Notes under the pieces: generated by a model
What the model was told of the DNA's origin: nothing
The model's input: only the letters and a program-made list of their open reading frames with translations
Database searches by the model: none
Assembly (NCBI GenBank): GCA_945870465.1
Contig: CAMBSS010000082.1
Location: forward strand, 1-19,046
Length of the DNA: 19,046 nt
Source of the DNA: Bordetella parapertussis
GTDB taxonomy: Bacteria; Pseudomonadota; Gammaproteobacteria; Burkholderiales; SG8-41
Direction: 5' to 3'
In this document: positions 7,527 through 14,928 of the stretch, in pieces
Layout of the letters: each line of letters begins with the position of its first letter
Numbering within the stretch: the first letter of the stretch is position 1
Program-made: the position numbers and the translations under genes

Positions 7527-7835
7527 TCAGACCGGCGTCAGGATGTGAATCAGGCGGCTGGCGATCATTTCCTTGGTCTTTGCAGCGTAGGCGGCCATGT
7601 GGGGCGCCGCGGCGTGCGCCTTCAGCGCCTCCGGGCTTTCCCATTTTTCGATGACGAGGAAAGTGTCGGGGCCGTATTTTGTCTGAAACCCGGGGCCGTT
7701 TTCAAGATCGACGGCGGCGCCGTACTCGATGCAGCCCTGTTCGGCCTTGACTGCCGGCACGTTGGCGCGAAACTCCTGCAGTATCGAATCGCGCATGCCG
7801 GGTTTGGCGGTGATGACGGCGACGACGTGAATCAT
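7527..7835 (-). CDS. Antibiotic biosynthesis monooxygenase (ABM)-domain protein, putative quinol monooxygenase
   Basis: 102 residues, a single dimeric ferredoxin-like ABM domain of the usual family length. Visible features are the first strand MIHVVAVITAKPG, the SILQEFRANVPAVKAEQGCIEY helix-strand region, the LVIEKWES strand and the conserved histidine in APHMAAY near residue 79, followed by a helix and a last strand. Members such as YgiN oxidise quinols or polyketide-like aromatics without cofactors; others have no proven activity. The ATG is preceded by AGGAG (7844-7848 on the complement) at 8-nt spacing. It stands alone, convergent with the PrpD gene and divergent from the hydroxyacid dehydrogenase gene, with repeat copies on both sides. 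Confidence 0.88.
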   Translation of the reverse strand: MIHVVAVITAKPGMRDSILQEFRANVPAVKAEQGCIEYGAAVDLENGPGFQTKYGPDTFLVIEKWESPEALKAHAAAPHMAAYAAKTKEMIASRLIHILTPV

Positions 7836-7887
7836 GGCTGGTGCTCCTGATGGTTGAAATAAATAGAAGTTGTCTCAAAAACAGTTT

Positions 7888-8024
7888 GGAACCGCCGATA
7901 AATTCTTTTTAATACCTCCTTGAGGGGGGGGCGGATGAGCGCAGGTAAGCTCAAGGGATTTGACCTTGATTCTGGGAAAAGTCTGGAAATATATCGGCGT
8001 TAATCGGCGTTTATCGGCGGTTGC
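7888..8024. repeat. Palindromic intergenic repeat, copy 3 (GCCGATAAA variant with inserted hairpin module)
   Basis: The 13-bp arms AACCGCCGATAAA (7890-7902) and its complement (8010-8022) are perfect. The right side has three tandem 10-mers: ATCGGCGTTA, ATCGGCGTTT and ATCGGCGGTT (7993-8022). After the left arm a module of about 29 bp (7903-7931) contains AATACCTCCTTGAGGGG, the reverse complement of the module in copy 4. The inner GCAGGTAAGCTCAAGGGATTT resembles copy 4. The left flank CAAAAACAGTTTGG is also shared with copy 4. Together with about 135 nt of unremarkable leader, it fills the divergent gap 7836-8160. Confidence 0.75.
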
Positions 8025-8160
8025 TTGTCGGTATTGAATTATGAGATGAATTCCAATGACGCTATCCTAGCACGCGCGCGTGGCCGGCCATCCCAAGACT
8101 GCGCGCAAAATGTTATTCTGCGTTTTCTCATCGCACGTTTCTTTCATGGAGTTCCGCCGC

Positions 8161-9141
8161 ATGCCCGCCCGCACTTTTCCCGCCAAAGACAAGCTCAGCA
8201 TCTGCTTCGCCCACGTCGCCTACCGCATGGGCCAGCAGTTCGCACTGCGCAATACCGGCATCAATTCGTTCGAGGTGCGCAGTCTCGACGAGCTCGAGAA
8301 GCGCATCGGCGAAGCCGACGTGCTGCTGGTGTCCGGTCTGTGGCGCAATGAATTCATCGCCAAGGCGCCGCGACTGGCCTTCATCCAGTCGATCAGCGCG
8401 GGGCTCGACCAGTACTCGCGCGAAGCGCTGAGTACTGCGGGCATACGGCTCGCCAGCGCGCAGGGCTCCAACGAGCGCGCGGTCGCCGAACATGCGATCG
8501 CGCTGATACTCGCGATGGCGCGGCAGATTCCGCAGGGGCGCGACAATCAAACGGCCGGCAAATGGCGCGGCATGATTTCGGAAATCGCCAAGCGCGAAGA
8601 CGAGCTCGGCGGCAAAACGCTGGTGATCGTCGGCATGGGCCGCATCGGTTCGCGCCTCGCCACGCTCGCCAAGGCATTCGACATGCGCGTGATCGGCACC
8701 AAGCGCGATCCTTCGCGCGGCAAGGGCGCGGCCGATGAAGTTGTCGCGCAGGACAAGATGCTGAGTGTGTTGCCGCAGGCCGATTTTGTCGCGCTGACCT
8801 GCCCGCTGACGCCGGAGACCACCAATCTGATCGACGCGCGCGCACTGGCGGCGATGAAGCGTTCGGCCTACCTCATCAACGTTGCGCGCGGCCGCGTTGT
8901 TGACGAACCGGCGCTCGCCGCCGCCCTCGAGAAAGGCGTCATCGCGGGCGCCGCGGTCGATTGCGTGTGGGAAGAGCCGCTGCCGGAGGCCTCGGCGTTG
9001 TGGAAAGCGAAAAACATCCTGATCACGCCGCACACCGCCGGCGAGACCCAGCGCTACGAAGACAACGTGCTGGATCTTCTGATGGAAAACCTCGACCGCC
9101 TGTGGCGCGGGCAGGCCGAGCTCAAGAACGGGGTCGTCTGA
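8161..9141 (+). CDS. D-isomer-specific 2-hydroxyacid dehydrogenase family protein
   Basis: About 326 residues. The family interconverts 2-keto acids and D-2-hydroxy acids with NAD(P)H in the cytoplasm. The cofactor fold shows VIVGMGRIGSRLA (GxGxxG at about 158-163). The catalytic set is R243 (NVARGR), E272 (WEEP) and H291 (TPHTAG). The region around residue 65 (VLLVSG) begins the substrate-domain segment VLLVSGLWRNEFI. The frame is open back to 8080, but the ATG at 8161 has GGAG (8148-8151) 9 nt upstream, and homologous-looking sequence begins just after it. A Bug receptor gene starts 29 nt after its stop, suggesting a pair that captures and oxidises or reduces a hydroxy or keto acid. Phosphoglycerate, glyoxylate or other 2-oxoacids cannot be told apart. 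Confidence 0.92.
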   Translation: MPARTFPAKDKLSICFAHVAYRMGQQFALRNTGINSFEVRSLDELEKRIGEADVLLVSGLWRNEFIAKAPRLAFIQSISAGLDQYSREALSTAGIRLASAQGSNERAVAEHAIALILAMARQIPQGRDNQTAGKWRGMISEIAKREDELGGKTLVIVGMGRIGSRLATLAKAFDMRVIGTKRDPSRGKGAADEVVAQDKMLSVLPQADFVALTCPLTPETTNLIDARALAAMKRSAYLINVARGRVVDEPALAAALEKGVIAGAAVDCVWEEPLPEASALWKAKNILITPHTAGETQRYEDNVLDLLMENLDRLWRGQAELKNGVV

Positions 9142-9170
9142 TACTGTCAGTCCAATCGCAGGGAGAATCC

Positions 9171-10160
9171 ATGTCCATCGCAACACGTTTTTCCGGTTGC
9201 CTCGCATTCGCCGCGGCGCTGGTCATGTCCGCGGGCTGCCTGAACGCGGTCGCGCAGGATTACCCGAACAAGGCGATCCGATTCATCGTGCCGTATCCGC
9301 CGGGCGGCGCTTCCGACGTCGTGGCGCGGCTGATCGGCCAGAAAATGGGCGAGACCTGGAAGCAGCAGGTCATCATCGAAAACCGCGCGGGCGCCAACGG
9401 CATCATCGCCATGTCGCACGTGGCGACATCCGCGCCCGACGGTTATACGCTTTTGATGAGCAACGTCGGGCCCAGCGCGATCAACCCGAGCATCTACAAG
9501 AAACTGCCGTACGACGCGATCAAGGATTTCACGCCGGTATCGCTGACCAACCTCGTGCCGCTGATGCTGGTCGTCAATTCCACGCTCGATGTGAATACCG
9601 TTGGCGAATTCCTGGCCCGCGCGAAAACTGCGCCGGCCGTATGGACATACGGCACCGGCGGCACCGGCACCGCCGGCCATCTTGCGATGGAGCTCTTCCT
9701 GATGAACGCCGGCATCAAGATGCAGGGTGTCAGCTACAAGGGCGACGGCCTGTCGTTGACCGACATCATCGGTGGCCAGATCACGACCATGTTCACCACC
9801 GTGGTTTCCGGCGCGCCGCACGTGCAGTCGGGGAGGCTGAAAGCGCTGGCGGTGACGACGCGGCAGAGGCTCGCGGCCTTGCCCAATTTGCCGACGATCG
9901 CAGAAGCAGCTGGCCAGCCGGGTTTCGAAGCGGTGTCGTGGGGCGGCGTAATGGTGCCGGCCAACACGCCGCGCGCGGTCGTCAACAAATTGAACGTGGA
10001 GATCAACCGCATCCTCAAACTGCCGGACTTCCGCGAGCAGCTCGTCAAGCTCGGTGCTGAAACCGTCGGCAACACGCCCGAGGAATTCCAGGCCTATCTG
10101 CAGGCCGAGACGGACAAATGGGCGCGTGTCGCGAAGACGGCCAATATCAGCGTTGACTAG
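9171..10160 (+). CDS. Bug/TctC-family substrate-binding protein
   Basis: 329 residues, periplasmic receptor of the tripartite tricarboxylate transporter type. The N-terminus is a signal peptide (MSIATRFSGCLAFAAALVM) with likely cleavage after AVAQ, before DYPNK. Family motifs are RFIVPYPPGGASD, IENRAGANG, PDGYTLL, YKKLPYDAIKDFTPV, YGTGGTGTAGHLAME, SYKGDG, GRLKALAV and PTIAEAAGQPGFEAV. AGGGAG (9160-9165) is 5 nt before the ATG. The frame continues open upstream to 8961, inside the dehydrogenase gene, but that part is antisense-like noise. It forms an apparent two-gene unit with the hydroxyacid dehydrogenase. Ligand unknown; no membrane components nearby. Confidence 0.94.
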   Translation: MSIATRFSGCLAFAAALVMSAGCLNAVAQDYPNKAIRFIVPYPPGGASDVVARLIGQKMGETWKQQVIIENRAGANGIIAMSHVATSAPDGYTLLMSNVGPSAINPSIYKKLPYDAIKDFTPVSLTNLVPLMLVVNSTLDVNTVGEFLARAKTAPAVWTYGTGGTGTAGHLAMELFLMNAGIKMQGVSYKGDGLSLTDIIGGQITTMFTTVVSGAPHVQSGRLKALAVTTRQRLAALPNLPTIAEAAGQPGFEAVSWGGVMVPANTPRAVVNKLNVEINRILKLPDFREQLVKLGAETVGNTPEEFQAYLQAETDKWARVAKTANISVD

Positions 10161-10168
10161 AAGCGGTT

Positions 10169-10366
10169 GCAAAAACGGTTTGGAACCGCCGATAAACGCA
10201 GATGAACGCAGATAAGTTCAACGGATTTACGCCGGCTAGAGGGCGGCCCTGGATATTTAGCTGCGAATCTCCGGGGTTGGCCGTTTGTCTATTGAGTTTT
10301 TATCTGCGTACCCCTCAAGGGGGTATTGAAAAGAATGTATCGGCGGTTATCTGCGGCTGATTGTCG
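10169..10366. repeat. Palindromic intergenic repeat, copy 4 (longest, hybrid, with hairpin module)
   Basis: The left flank CAAAAACGGTTTGG and arm AACCGCCGATA (10184-10194) pair with TATCGGCGGTT (10338-10348). The left side runs on in 10-bp units, GATAAACGCA GATGAACGCA, to GATAAG. The core at 10234-10248 (GGCTAGAGGGCGGCC) followed by CTGGAT matches copy 1. Near the right end, 10309-10336 holds TACCCCTCAAGGGGGTATT, a 6-bp stem (TACCCC/GGGGTA) with a 5-nt loop, then GAAAAGAAT. This is the same module as in copy 3 but inverted. It then ends in both arm flavours, TATCGGCGG and TTATCTGCGGCT. It lies between two convergent Bug genes and may double as their transcript end. Confidence 0.8.
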
Positions 10367-10397
10367 TATTTTTTTGTGCTGGGTTCCGGTCCGCAAC

Positions 10398-11378
10398 CTA
10401 CTCGGGCTTGATCGCCTGCGATTTGATGACGCTGGCCCAGCGCGCGATTTCCGCTTTGATATGGCGGTCGAGGTCTTCCGGCGTGCCGCCGCGCGGCTCG
10501 AAACCAAGGTTTGAAAATCTTTCCTTCGTTTCGGGCGCCTGCACCACGCGGTTGATCGCCTGATTGAGGCGGTCTACTACGGGCCGCGGCATGTTGGCCG
10601 GCCCGACGATACCGAACCAGTTCACGACCTCGAAGTCCTTGATGCCGCTTTCGGCGATGGTAGGCACCTCGGGCAGCAGCGGAGTGCGCGCGTTGGCGGC
10701 GACGCCGATCGCCTTGATCTTGTTGGTGCCCAGCATGTTCGCGATGGAGCCGAGCGCTGCGAACATGGTCGATACCTGGCCGCCGATCAAGCCGGTGAGC
10801 GAAAGATTGGCGCCCTGATAGGGGATGTGCACCATGTCGGTCTTGGTGCGCGCCTTGAAGAATTCCATGCCGAGGTGAGTGATGGCGCCGATGCCGGACG
10901 AGCCGTAGTTGATCTGGCCCGGACGCGCCTTGGCGAGCGCCACCAAATCCTTCGCGGAGCGCACCGGCATGGACGGGTGGATCACCAGCACCTGCGGCGA
11001 CACCGCCATCAGCGTGATCATCGTGAAGTCCTTGATCGGATCGTACGGCGTCTTCGGCTGCAGCACTGGGTTGATCGCATTGGGTCCAGGGTTGGCGAGC
11101 AGCAGGGTATAACCGTCGGCCGGTGAGCGCACGACCTGTTCCGCGCCGAGCGCGCCGCCGGCGCCGCCGCGATTGTCGACGATGACTTGCTGGCCGAGCG
11201 GTTCTGCCAGGCGCTGGCTCACCACGCGCGCGATGATGTCATTGGCCCCACCCGGCGCGAACGGCACGACGATGCGTATGGTTTTAGCCGGAAAAGTTTG
11301 CGCGTGTCCCGCTGCGCTTACGATGCATAAGCATGATGCAGCGATGATGCGCAATGCCGTGTTGCAATCTTGTTTCAT
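10398..11378 (-). CDS. Bug/TctC-family substrate-binding protein
   Basis: 326 residues with a signal peptide (hydrophobic RIIAASCLCIVSAAG, cleavage near HAQ before TFPAK). Family motifs are RIVVPFAPGGANDIIAR, VDNRGGAGGALGAE, ADGYTLLLANPGPNAINP, PYDPIKDFT, YGSSGIGAITHLGMEFF, HIPYQGA, GGQV, IKAIGVAA and PTIAESGIKDFE. The ribosome site is weak (GCAGAGAAAA before the ATG). It diverges from the dehalogenase-like hydrolase gene across an 81-nt gap, so the two may share a control region. This is the only plausible transport partner for the hydrolase/GST pair in the window. No TctA/TctB nearby. Confidence 0.93.
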   Translation of the reverse strand: MKQDCNTALRIIAASCLCIVSAAGHAQTFPAKTIRIVVPFAPGGANDIIARVVSQRLAEPLGQQVIVDNRGGAGGALGAEQVVRSPADGYTLLLANPGPNAINPVLQPKTPYDPIKDFTMITLMAVSPQVLVIHPSMPVRSAKDLVALAKARPGQINYGSSGIGAITHLGMEFFKARTKTDMVHIPYQGANLSLTGLIGGQVSTMFAALGSIANMLGTNKIKAIGVAANARTPLLPEVPTIAESGIKDFEVVNWFGIVGPANMPRPVVDRLNQAINRVVQAPETKERFSNLGFEPRGGTPEDLDRHIKAEIARWASVIKSQAIKPE

Positions 11379-11413
11379 TTTTTCTCTGCCGATTTATCTT
11401 GTTGTGTGTTGCG

Positions 11414-11422
11414 TGATATAAA
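11414..11422 (+). promoter_or_regulatory. Candidate extended -10 promoter for the hydrolase-GST unit
   Basis: TGATATAAA fits the extended -10 form TGnTATAAT with one mismatch, in the AT-rich 81-nt divergent gap. It predicts a start near 11429 and a leader of about 31 nt before the ATG at 11460. No clear -35 is visible, which extended -10 promoters tolerate. Confidence 0.45.
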
Positions 11423-11459
11423 GCTAACACATAACAATCGCTTCTGGTTTGGGGAAATA

Positions 11460-12446
11460 ATGAGCAAGGAGAAAAAGCCGTCGGGTCTGCAGGCGATGGC
11501 CACCGCGACTGCCGAAGACTACAAGCGCGATCCGACGCGCTGGGGCAGTGAAGAAGTTGCCGCGCATTTCGCGGGTTTCGAACACCTCGACGTGCGCACG
11601 AGCGGCGCCGTCATCCGCCTGCGTCATGGCGGCTCGGGGCCGCCTTTGCTGCTGGTGCACGGCAATCCGCAGAACCACACCTGCTGGTACAAGATCGCGG
11701 CGCGCCTGGCTAAAAACTTTCACGTGATACTGCCCGACCTGCGCGGCTACGGCGACAGTTCGCTGCCCGAGGCCGGCCCTGACAACGTCAACTTCAGTTT
11801 CCGCGCGATGTCACAGGACTTGCTGGAGATCATGGACCAGCTCGGCTATGAAAAATTCTTCGTGGCGGGGCACGACCGCGGCGGGCGCACCGTGCACCGC
11901 ATGTGCATGGACCATCCCGGGCGCATCCTCAAGGTGTGCCTGATGGACATCATTCCGAATCACTACGTATGGACGAATATCACCAAGGCGTGGGCAGTTG
12001 GCACCTGGCACTGGTCGTTCATGGCCCAGCCAGAGCCCTTCCCCGAGCGCCTGATCAGTGCGGTGCCGGCGGAATTCTTCCTGAAGAGCCGCATGGTGAT
12101 ACGCGGCGGCACCGGCCTCGGCTTCCTCACGGACGGAGCGCTCGCCGAGTACGTGCGCTGCTACACGCTGAAGACCATCACGGGCTCGTGCCGCGATTAC
12201 CGCGCGACGGCGACCTGCGACTTCACCATGGACACTGCGGACAAGGACAAGAAGCTCGCCATGCCGCTGATGCTGCTGTGGGGCGCGCGCGGCCACTCGC
12301 CGGAGCGCGCGCAGGAGTTTCTGAACATCTGGAAAAACTACGCGACCAACATCGTGCAATGGGAACCGCTGCCCGCCGGGCATTACATGCAGGAAGAAAT
12401 GCCCGACAACATCTACGATCACTACATGAAGTTTTTTGCCGCCTGA
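11460..12446 (+). CDS. Alpha/beta hydrolase, probable haloacetate/fluoroacetate dehalogenase-type
   Basis: 328 residues from the ATG at 11460 (GGGGA about 4-5 nt upstream; the open frame before it is not used). Dehalogenases of this type use an aspartate nucleophile to displace halide from haloacetates in the cytoplasm. Visible features are the oxyanion motif HGNP (67-70), LRGYGDS (94-100) and the nucleophile D139 in GHDRGGR. Acid D163 (LMDI) and base H308 (AGHYMQEE) complete the triad. The spacings match the fluoroacetate dehalogenase of Rhodopseudomonas palustris (D110, D134, H280), from memory. The carboxylate-binding arginines (R140, R143) and the halide pocket (H184 and W185 in WHWSF; Y247 in DYRA) also line up. 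The N-terminus is about 29 residues longer. It is followed after 27 nt by a GST gene. An esterase or epoxide hydrolase cannot be excluded, but the Asp nucleophile with Arg, His and Trp is specific. Confidence 0.85.
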   Translation: MSKEKKPSGLQAMATATAEDYKRDPTRWGSEEVAAHFAGFEHLDVRTSGAVIRLRHGGSGPPLLLVHGNPQNHTCWYKIAARLAKNFHVILPDLRGYGDSSLPEAGPDNVNFSFRAMSQDLLEIMDQLGYEKFFVAGHDRGGRTVHRMCMDHPGRILKVCLMDIIPNHYVWTNITKAWAVGTWHWSFMAQPEPFPERLISAVPAEFFLKSRMVIRGGTGLGFLTDGALAEYVRCYTLKTITGSCRDYRATATCDFTMDTADKDKKLAMPLMLLWGARGHSPERAQEFLNIWKNYATNIVQWEPLPAGHYMQEEMPDNIYDHYMKFFAA

Positions 12447-12473
12447 TCAGGCGCATTACCGGAGGAACGAATC

Positions 12474-13181
12474 ATGGCAACTCAGTTCAAGCTCTGCAGT
12501 TTCAAGACCTGCCCGTGGGTACAGCGCGCCGCCATCGTGCTGCGCGTCAAGAACGTGGCTTACGACATTACCTATATCGATCGCGACAAGCGCCCCGACT
12601 GGTTCCTCGCGGTCTCCCCGCACTCCAAAGTGCCGGTCCTGCTGGTGAACGACAAGGAAGCGCTGTTCGAATCCAACGCCATTGCGGAGTATCTCGACGA
12701 AACAGCGGCGCCGCGGCTGCATCCGGAAGATCCGCTCGCAAGGGCGCGCAACCGCGCATGGACGGATTACGTGAGCACGTTTGCGAGCGCGATTTCGAAC
12801 ACCGCCTACGCGGACTCGGAAGAGGAGTTCGCCGCGCGGTCCGCAAAAATGACCGAGCCGTTCTCGAAGCTGAACGATGCGCTGGCCAAGCGCGGCAATG
12901 CCGGGCCGTTTTTCAACGGGCCGAAGTTTTCGCTCGTCGATGCGGCTTACGCGCCTTTCCTGCAGCGCTACACCTTCATGGACCGCATCAAGCCGCTCGG
13001 CATCCTCGAAAAATTTCCGCACCTGATGACCTGGCGCGATGTCTTGCTGGCGGCGCCGGCGGTGAAGGCCTCGACCGTTCCCAATATCGAAGCGGTCTGG
13101 CAGGAAGGCCTGATCACGCGCCAGCGCTGGCTGAAGAAGTACGTGTCGGAAAGCGTGCTCGGCGCCGACGCAGCCGCCTGA
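12474..13181 (+). CDS. Glutathione S-transferase family protein (cysteine type)
   Basis: 235 residues, cytosolic two-domain GST. The thioredoxin-like N-terminal domain has the redox motif CPWVQR with C13, typical of omega-like or other cysteine GSTs that reduce or thiolate rather than simply conjugate. It also has the cis-proline in KVPVLL (P54) and the glutathione gamma-glutamyl contact ESNAIAEYL (E66, S67). The helical C-terminal domain (about 88-225) includes the capping segment FSLVDAAYAPFLQR. The ATG at 12474 has a strong GGAGGA (12461-12466) at 7-nt spacing. It directly follows the dehalogenase-like gene, so reductive dehalogenation or detoxification of its products is a reasonable inference. 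A strong hairpin follows the stop. Confidence 0.93.
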   Translation: MATQFKLCSFKTCPWVQRAAIVLRVKNVAYDITYIDRDKRPDWFLAVSPHSKVPVLLVNDKEALFESNAIAEYLDETAAPRLHPEDPLARARNRAWTDYVSTFASAISNTAYADSEEEFAARSAKMTEPFSKLNDALAKRGNAGPFFNGPKFSLVDAAYAPFLQRYTFMDRIKPLGILEKFPHLMTWRDVLLAAPAVKASTVPNIEAVWQEGLITRQRWLKKYVSESVLGADAAA

Positions 13182-13192
13182 TAAGCGGGTAA

Positions 13193-13222
13193 ACATGTCC
13201 GGAGCCGGCGCTCCGGACATGT
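13193..13222. terminator. Perfect 13-bp hairpin between convergent genes, likely bidirectional terminator
   Basis: ACATGTCCGGAGC (13193-13205) pairs perfectly with 13210-13222 around the 4-nt loop CGGC. It begins 11 nt after the GST stop and ends 7 nt before the rhodanese gene's stop on the other strand. There is no T-tract on either side, so it may act in Rho-assisted termination or 3'-end protection instead of classical intrinsic termination. Confidence 0.6.
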
Positions 13223-13229
13223 GTCGAAC

Positions 13230-14825
13230 TCAGGCGAAGCGGCGGAACCCGAAATCGGTGTCGGTCTCTGTCGCGTTGACGAGATCGACTTCCCAGCTCA
13301 GGTATTTGTTGATTTCGGCTTCTACGTTCGTCGTGTGGTCCATCGCGCGATAGCGCACGTCATCTGCAGGGCCGGTGAGATGCGTGGAGCCTTTTCCCAT
13401 CGCATATCCCGCGGCACGCCACGCGCCCGTCCCGCCGTGCAGAACTTTGACTGGTCTGGATGTCAGTTTTGCCGCATCTATCGCCGCGAGAGAGGCAAGC
13501 CGCTCGTCAGCGGCGGTGAAAACGATCAGGCCCTCTCCCGGAATCACTTTGAGGTTCTCACTCAAGCGTGAACGCACGACCTGCCACGCGCCGGGGATAT
13601 GCCCTTCGGGATAGCGCAGGGTGCTTGCCAGATCGGCCACTGCGGCCTGCTTTGCATCCAGCAGGCCTTTCAGTTCCTGCGCGGAAACGGTCGCAGGCTT
13701 GGCGCCGTCGAGGCCGTAGACGGCAACCGGCGTGGGGCCGCGCTCCAGGGTCACGCCCTCGAGTGCGCCGTTCATGACATAGACGTCCTGCCAGCCCATT
13801 TGCAGCAGCCAGGCCGCGGTGGTTGTCGCGCGCACCGCATTGTCATCGATCAGCACGGCGATCGAGCGGCGCACGCCGAGATAAGCATCCGTCGATTGCA
13901 CCAGTTGGCCGCCGGGCGCCGATACCGAACCGGGAAGATGTCCGGCGATAAATTCATCGGGCGAGCGCACGTCGATCAGATAAACCGTGCGTTCTTTATC
14001 CGCCTGGAAAGCCTGTAGCTGGTTTTTATCTATCGTGCGCACGCCGAATCGCTGCGCGACATTTTTGGCGGCGGCTTTCGCCAGATCAGCGCCGGCTGCG
14101 GAAGGCATGGGCGCGTGCGCGGTCATGCCGTGATCGAGTTTGTGTCCGGCCAGATGCCAGCCCTGCGTACCGTCTTTCATCGCATAGACGCGGTTTGCAA
14201 GCCCGGCATTGATCAGCGCCTGCGCGCCGATGATGCTGCGCGTGCGCCCGCCGCAGTTCACGACGACGGTCGTCTTTTCCGACTGCACGAGGCCCGGTAC
14301 GCGATAGACCAGTTCCGCGCTCGGGCAGTCGATTGCGCCGGGAATGCTGCCGCGTGCAAATTCTTCGAGCGGGCGGCTGTCGAATATCACCATGTCGCGC
14401 TTTTCCTTCTGCCATGCGGCGAGTTCGTCCGGTGTGACTTCAGGCGTGTGATCGTGATGAAAGATGTATTCACCGAATGTTTTGCTCGGGACATAAACGC
14501 CGGTGTACAGCCGGTAGCCGGCGGCGGCCCAGGCGGCGGTGCCACCTTCGAGCAGCATGACGTTCGTGTAACCAAACCCGCTCAGCCGCACCGCCGCGAT
14601 TTGCGCCAGGCCTTCATTTGCGTCGCAGACCACCACTCGCACCGACTTGCGTGGCAGCAGCGCGGCTACGCGCATCTCGAGATGGCTCAATGGCATGCTG
14701 GATGCGAGCAGCAGATGGCCGTCGCGCGAGAAGACGCCTTCTTCACGCGTATCGAGTACGGCGATTTCTTTGCCGTCGTCGAGCATGCGGCGCAGGTCGG
14801 CTGGTTTTATCGAGGTGACAGGCAT
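13230..14825 (-). CDS. Four-domain rhodanese-like sulfurtransferase, two domains lacking the catalytic cysteine
   Basis: 531 residues with four consecutive rhodanese domains: about 5-105, 128-230, 264-362 and 378-478, then a tail of about 50 residues. Rhodaneses move sulfane sulfur through a cysteine persulfide. Domain 1 has C67 (VVVCDANEG) and domain 2 has C191 (VVNCGGRTR). At the same place domain 3 reads LIDDNAVR and domain 4 reads FTAADERL, with no cysteine. CH2-like motifs recur (LDTREE, FDSRPLEEF, IDVRSPDEF). The weak GAAAG before the ATG is 7 nt away. TAAAAT on the complement of 14857-14862 could be a -10 of its own, because the upstream Bug gene ends 103 nt before it. No signal peptide, so cytoplasmic. 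Role unknown; sulfur transfer or thiosulfate handling is likely. Confidence 0.9.
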   Translation of the reverse strand: MPVTSIKPADLRRMLDDGKEIAVLDTREEGVFSRDGHLLLASSMPLSHLEMRVAALLPRKSVRVVVCDANEGLAQIAAVRLSGFGYTNVMLLEGGTAAWAAAGYRLYTGVYVPSKTFGEYIFHHDHTPEVTPDELAAWQKEKRDMVIFDSRPLEEFARGSIPGAIDCPSAELVYRVPGLVQSEKTTVVVNCGGRTRSIIGAQALINAGLANRVYAMKDGTQGWHLAGHKLDHGMTAHAPMPSAAGADLAKAAAKNVAQRFGVRTIDKNQLQAFQADKERTVYLIDVRSPDEFIAGHLPGSVSAPGGQLVQSTDAYLGVRRSIAVLIDDNAVRATTTAAWLLQMGWQDVYVMNGALEGVTLERGPTPVAVYGLDGAKPATVSAQELKGLLDAKQAAVADLASTLRYPEGHIPGAWQVVRSRLSENLKVIPGEGLIVFTAADERLASLAAIDAAKLTSRPVKVLHGGTGAWRAAGYAMGKGSTHLTGPADDVRYRAMDHTTNVEAEINKYLSWEVDLVNATETDTDFGFRRFA

Positions 14826-14928
14826 GGCAATACTTTCGGAAAAGAGAGAACGGCGGATTTTACCCGACAGGACTCAGGGTAATGTCGAACGGCCAGGCAA
14901 AAAACGCCGGCCAGCCTGCAGCGACGCG

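Noticed and set aside
8025..8160. Promoter for the hydroxyacid dehydrogenase gene
   Set aside because: TTGAAT (about 8034) and TATCCT (8063-8068) are too far apart (over 20 nt) and no better pair is visible.
9171..9245. Possible lipobox (SAGC) in the 9171 Bug protein
   Set aside because: Position -3 is Ser instead of Leu/Val/Ile, and a normal signal-peptidase I site (AVAQ) follows.
14891..14912. Small hairpin GGCCAGGC/GCCGGCC with an A6 loop after the 14929 Bug gene
   Set aside because: Stem has a bulge and the T-run on the minus strand is in the loop instead of after the stem, so it is not a convincing terminator.
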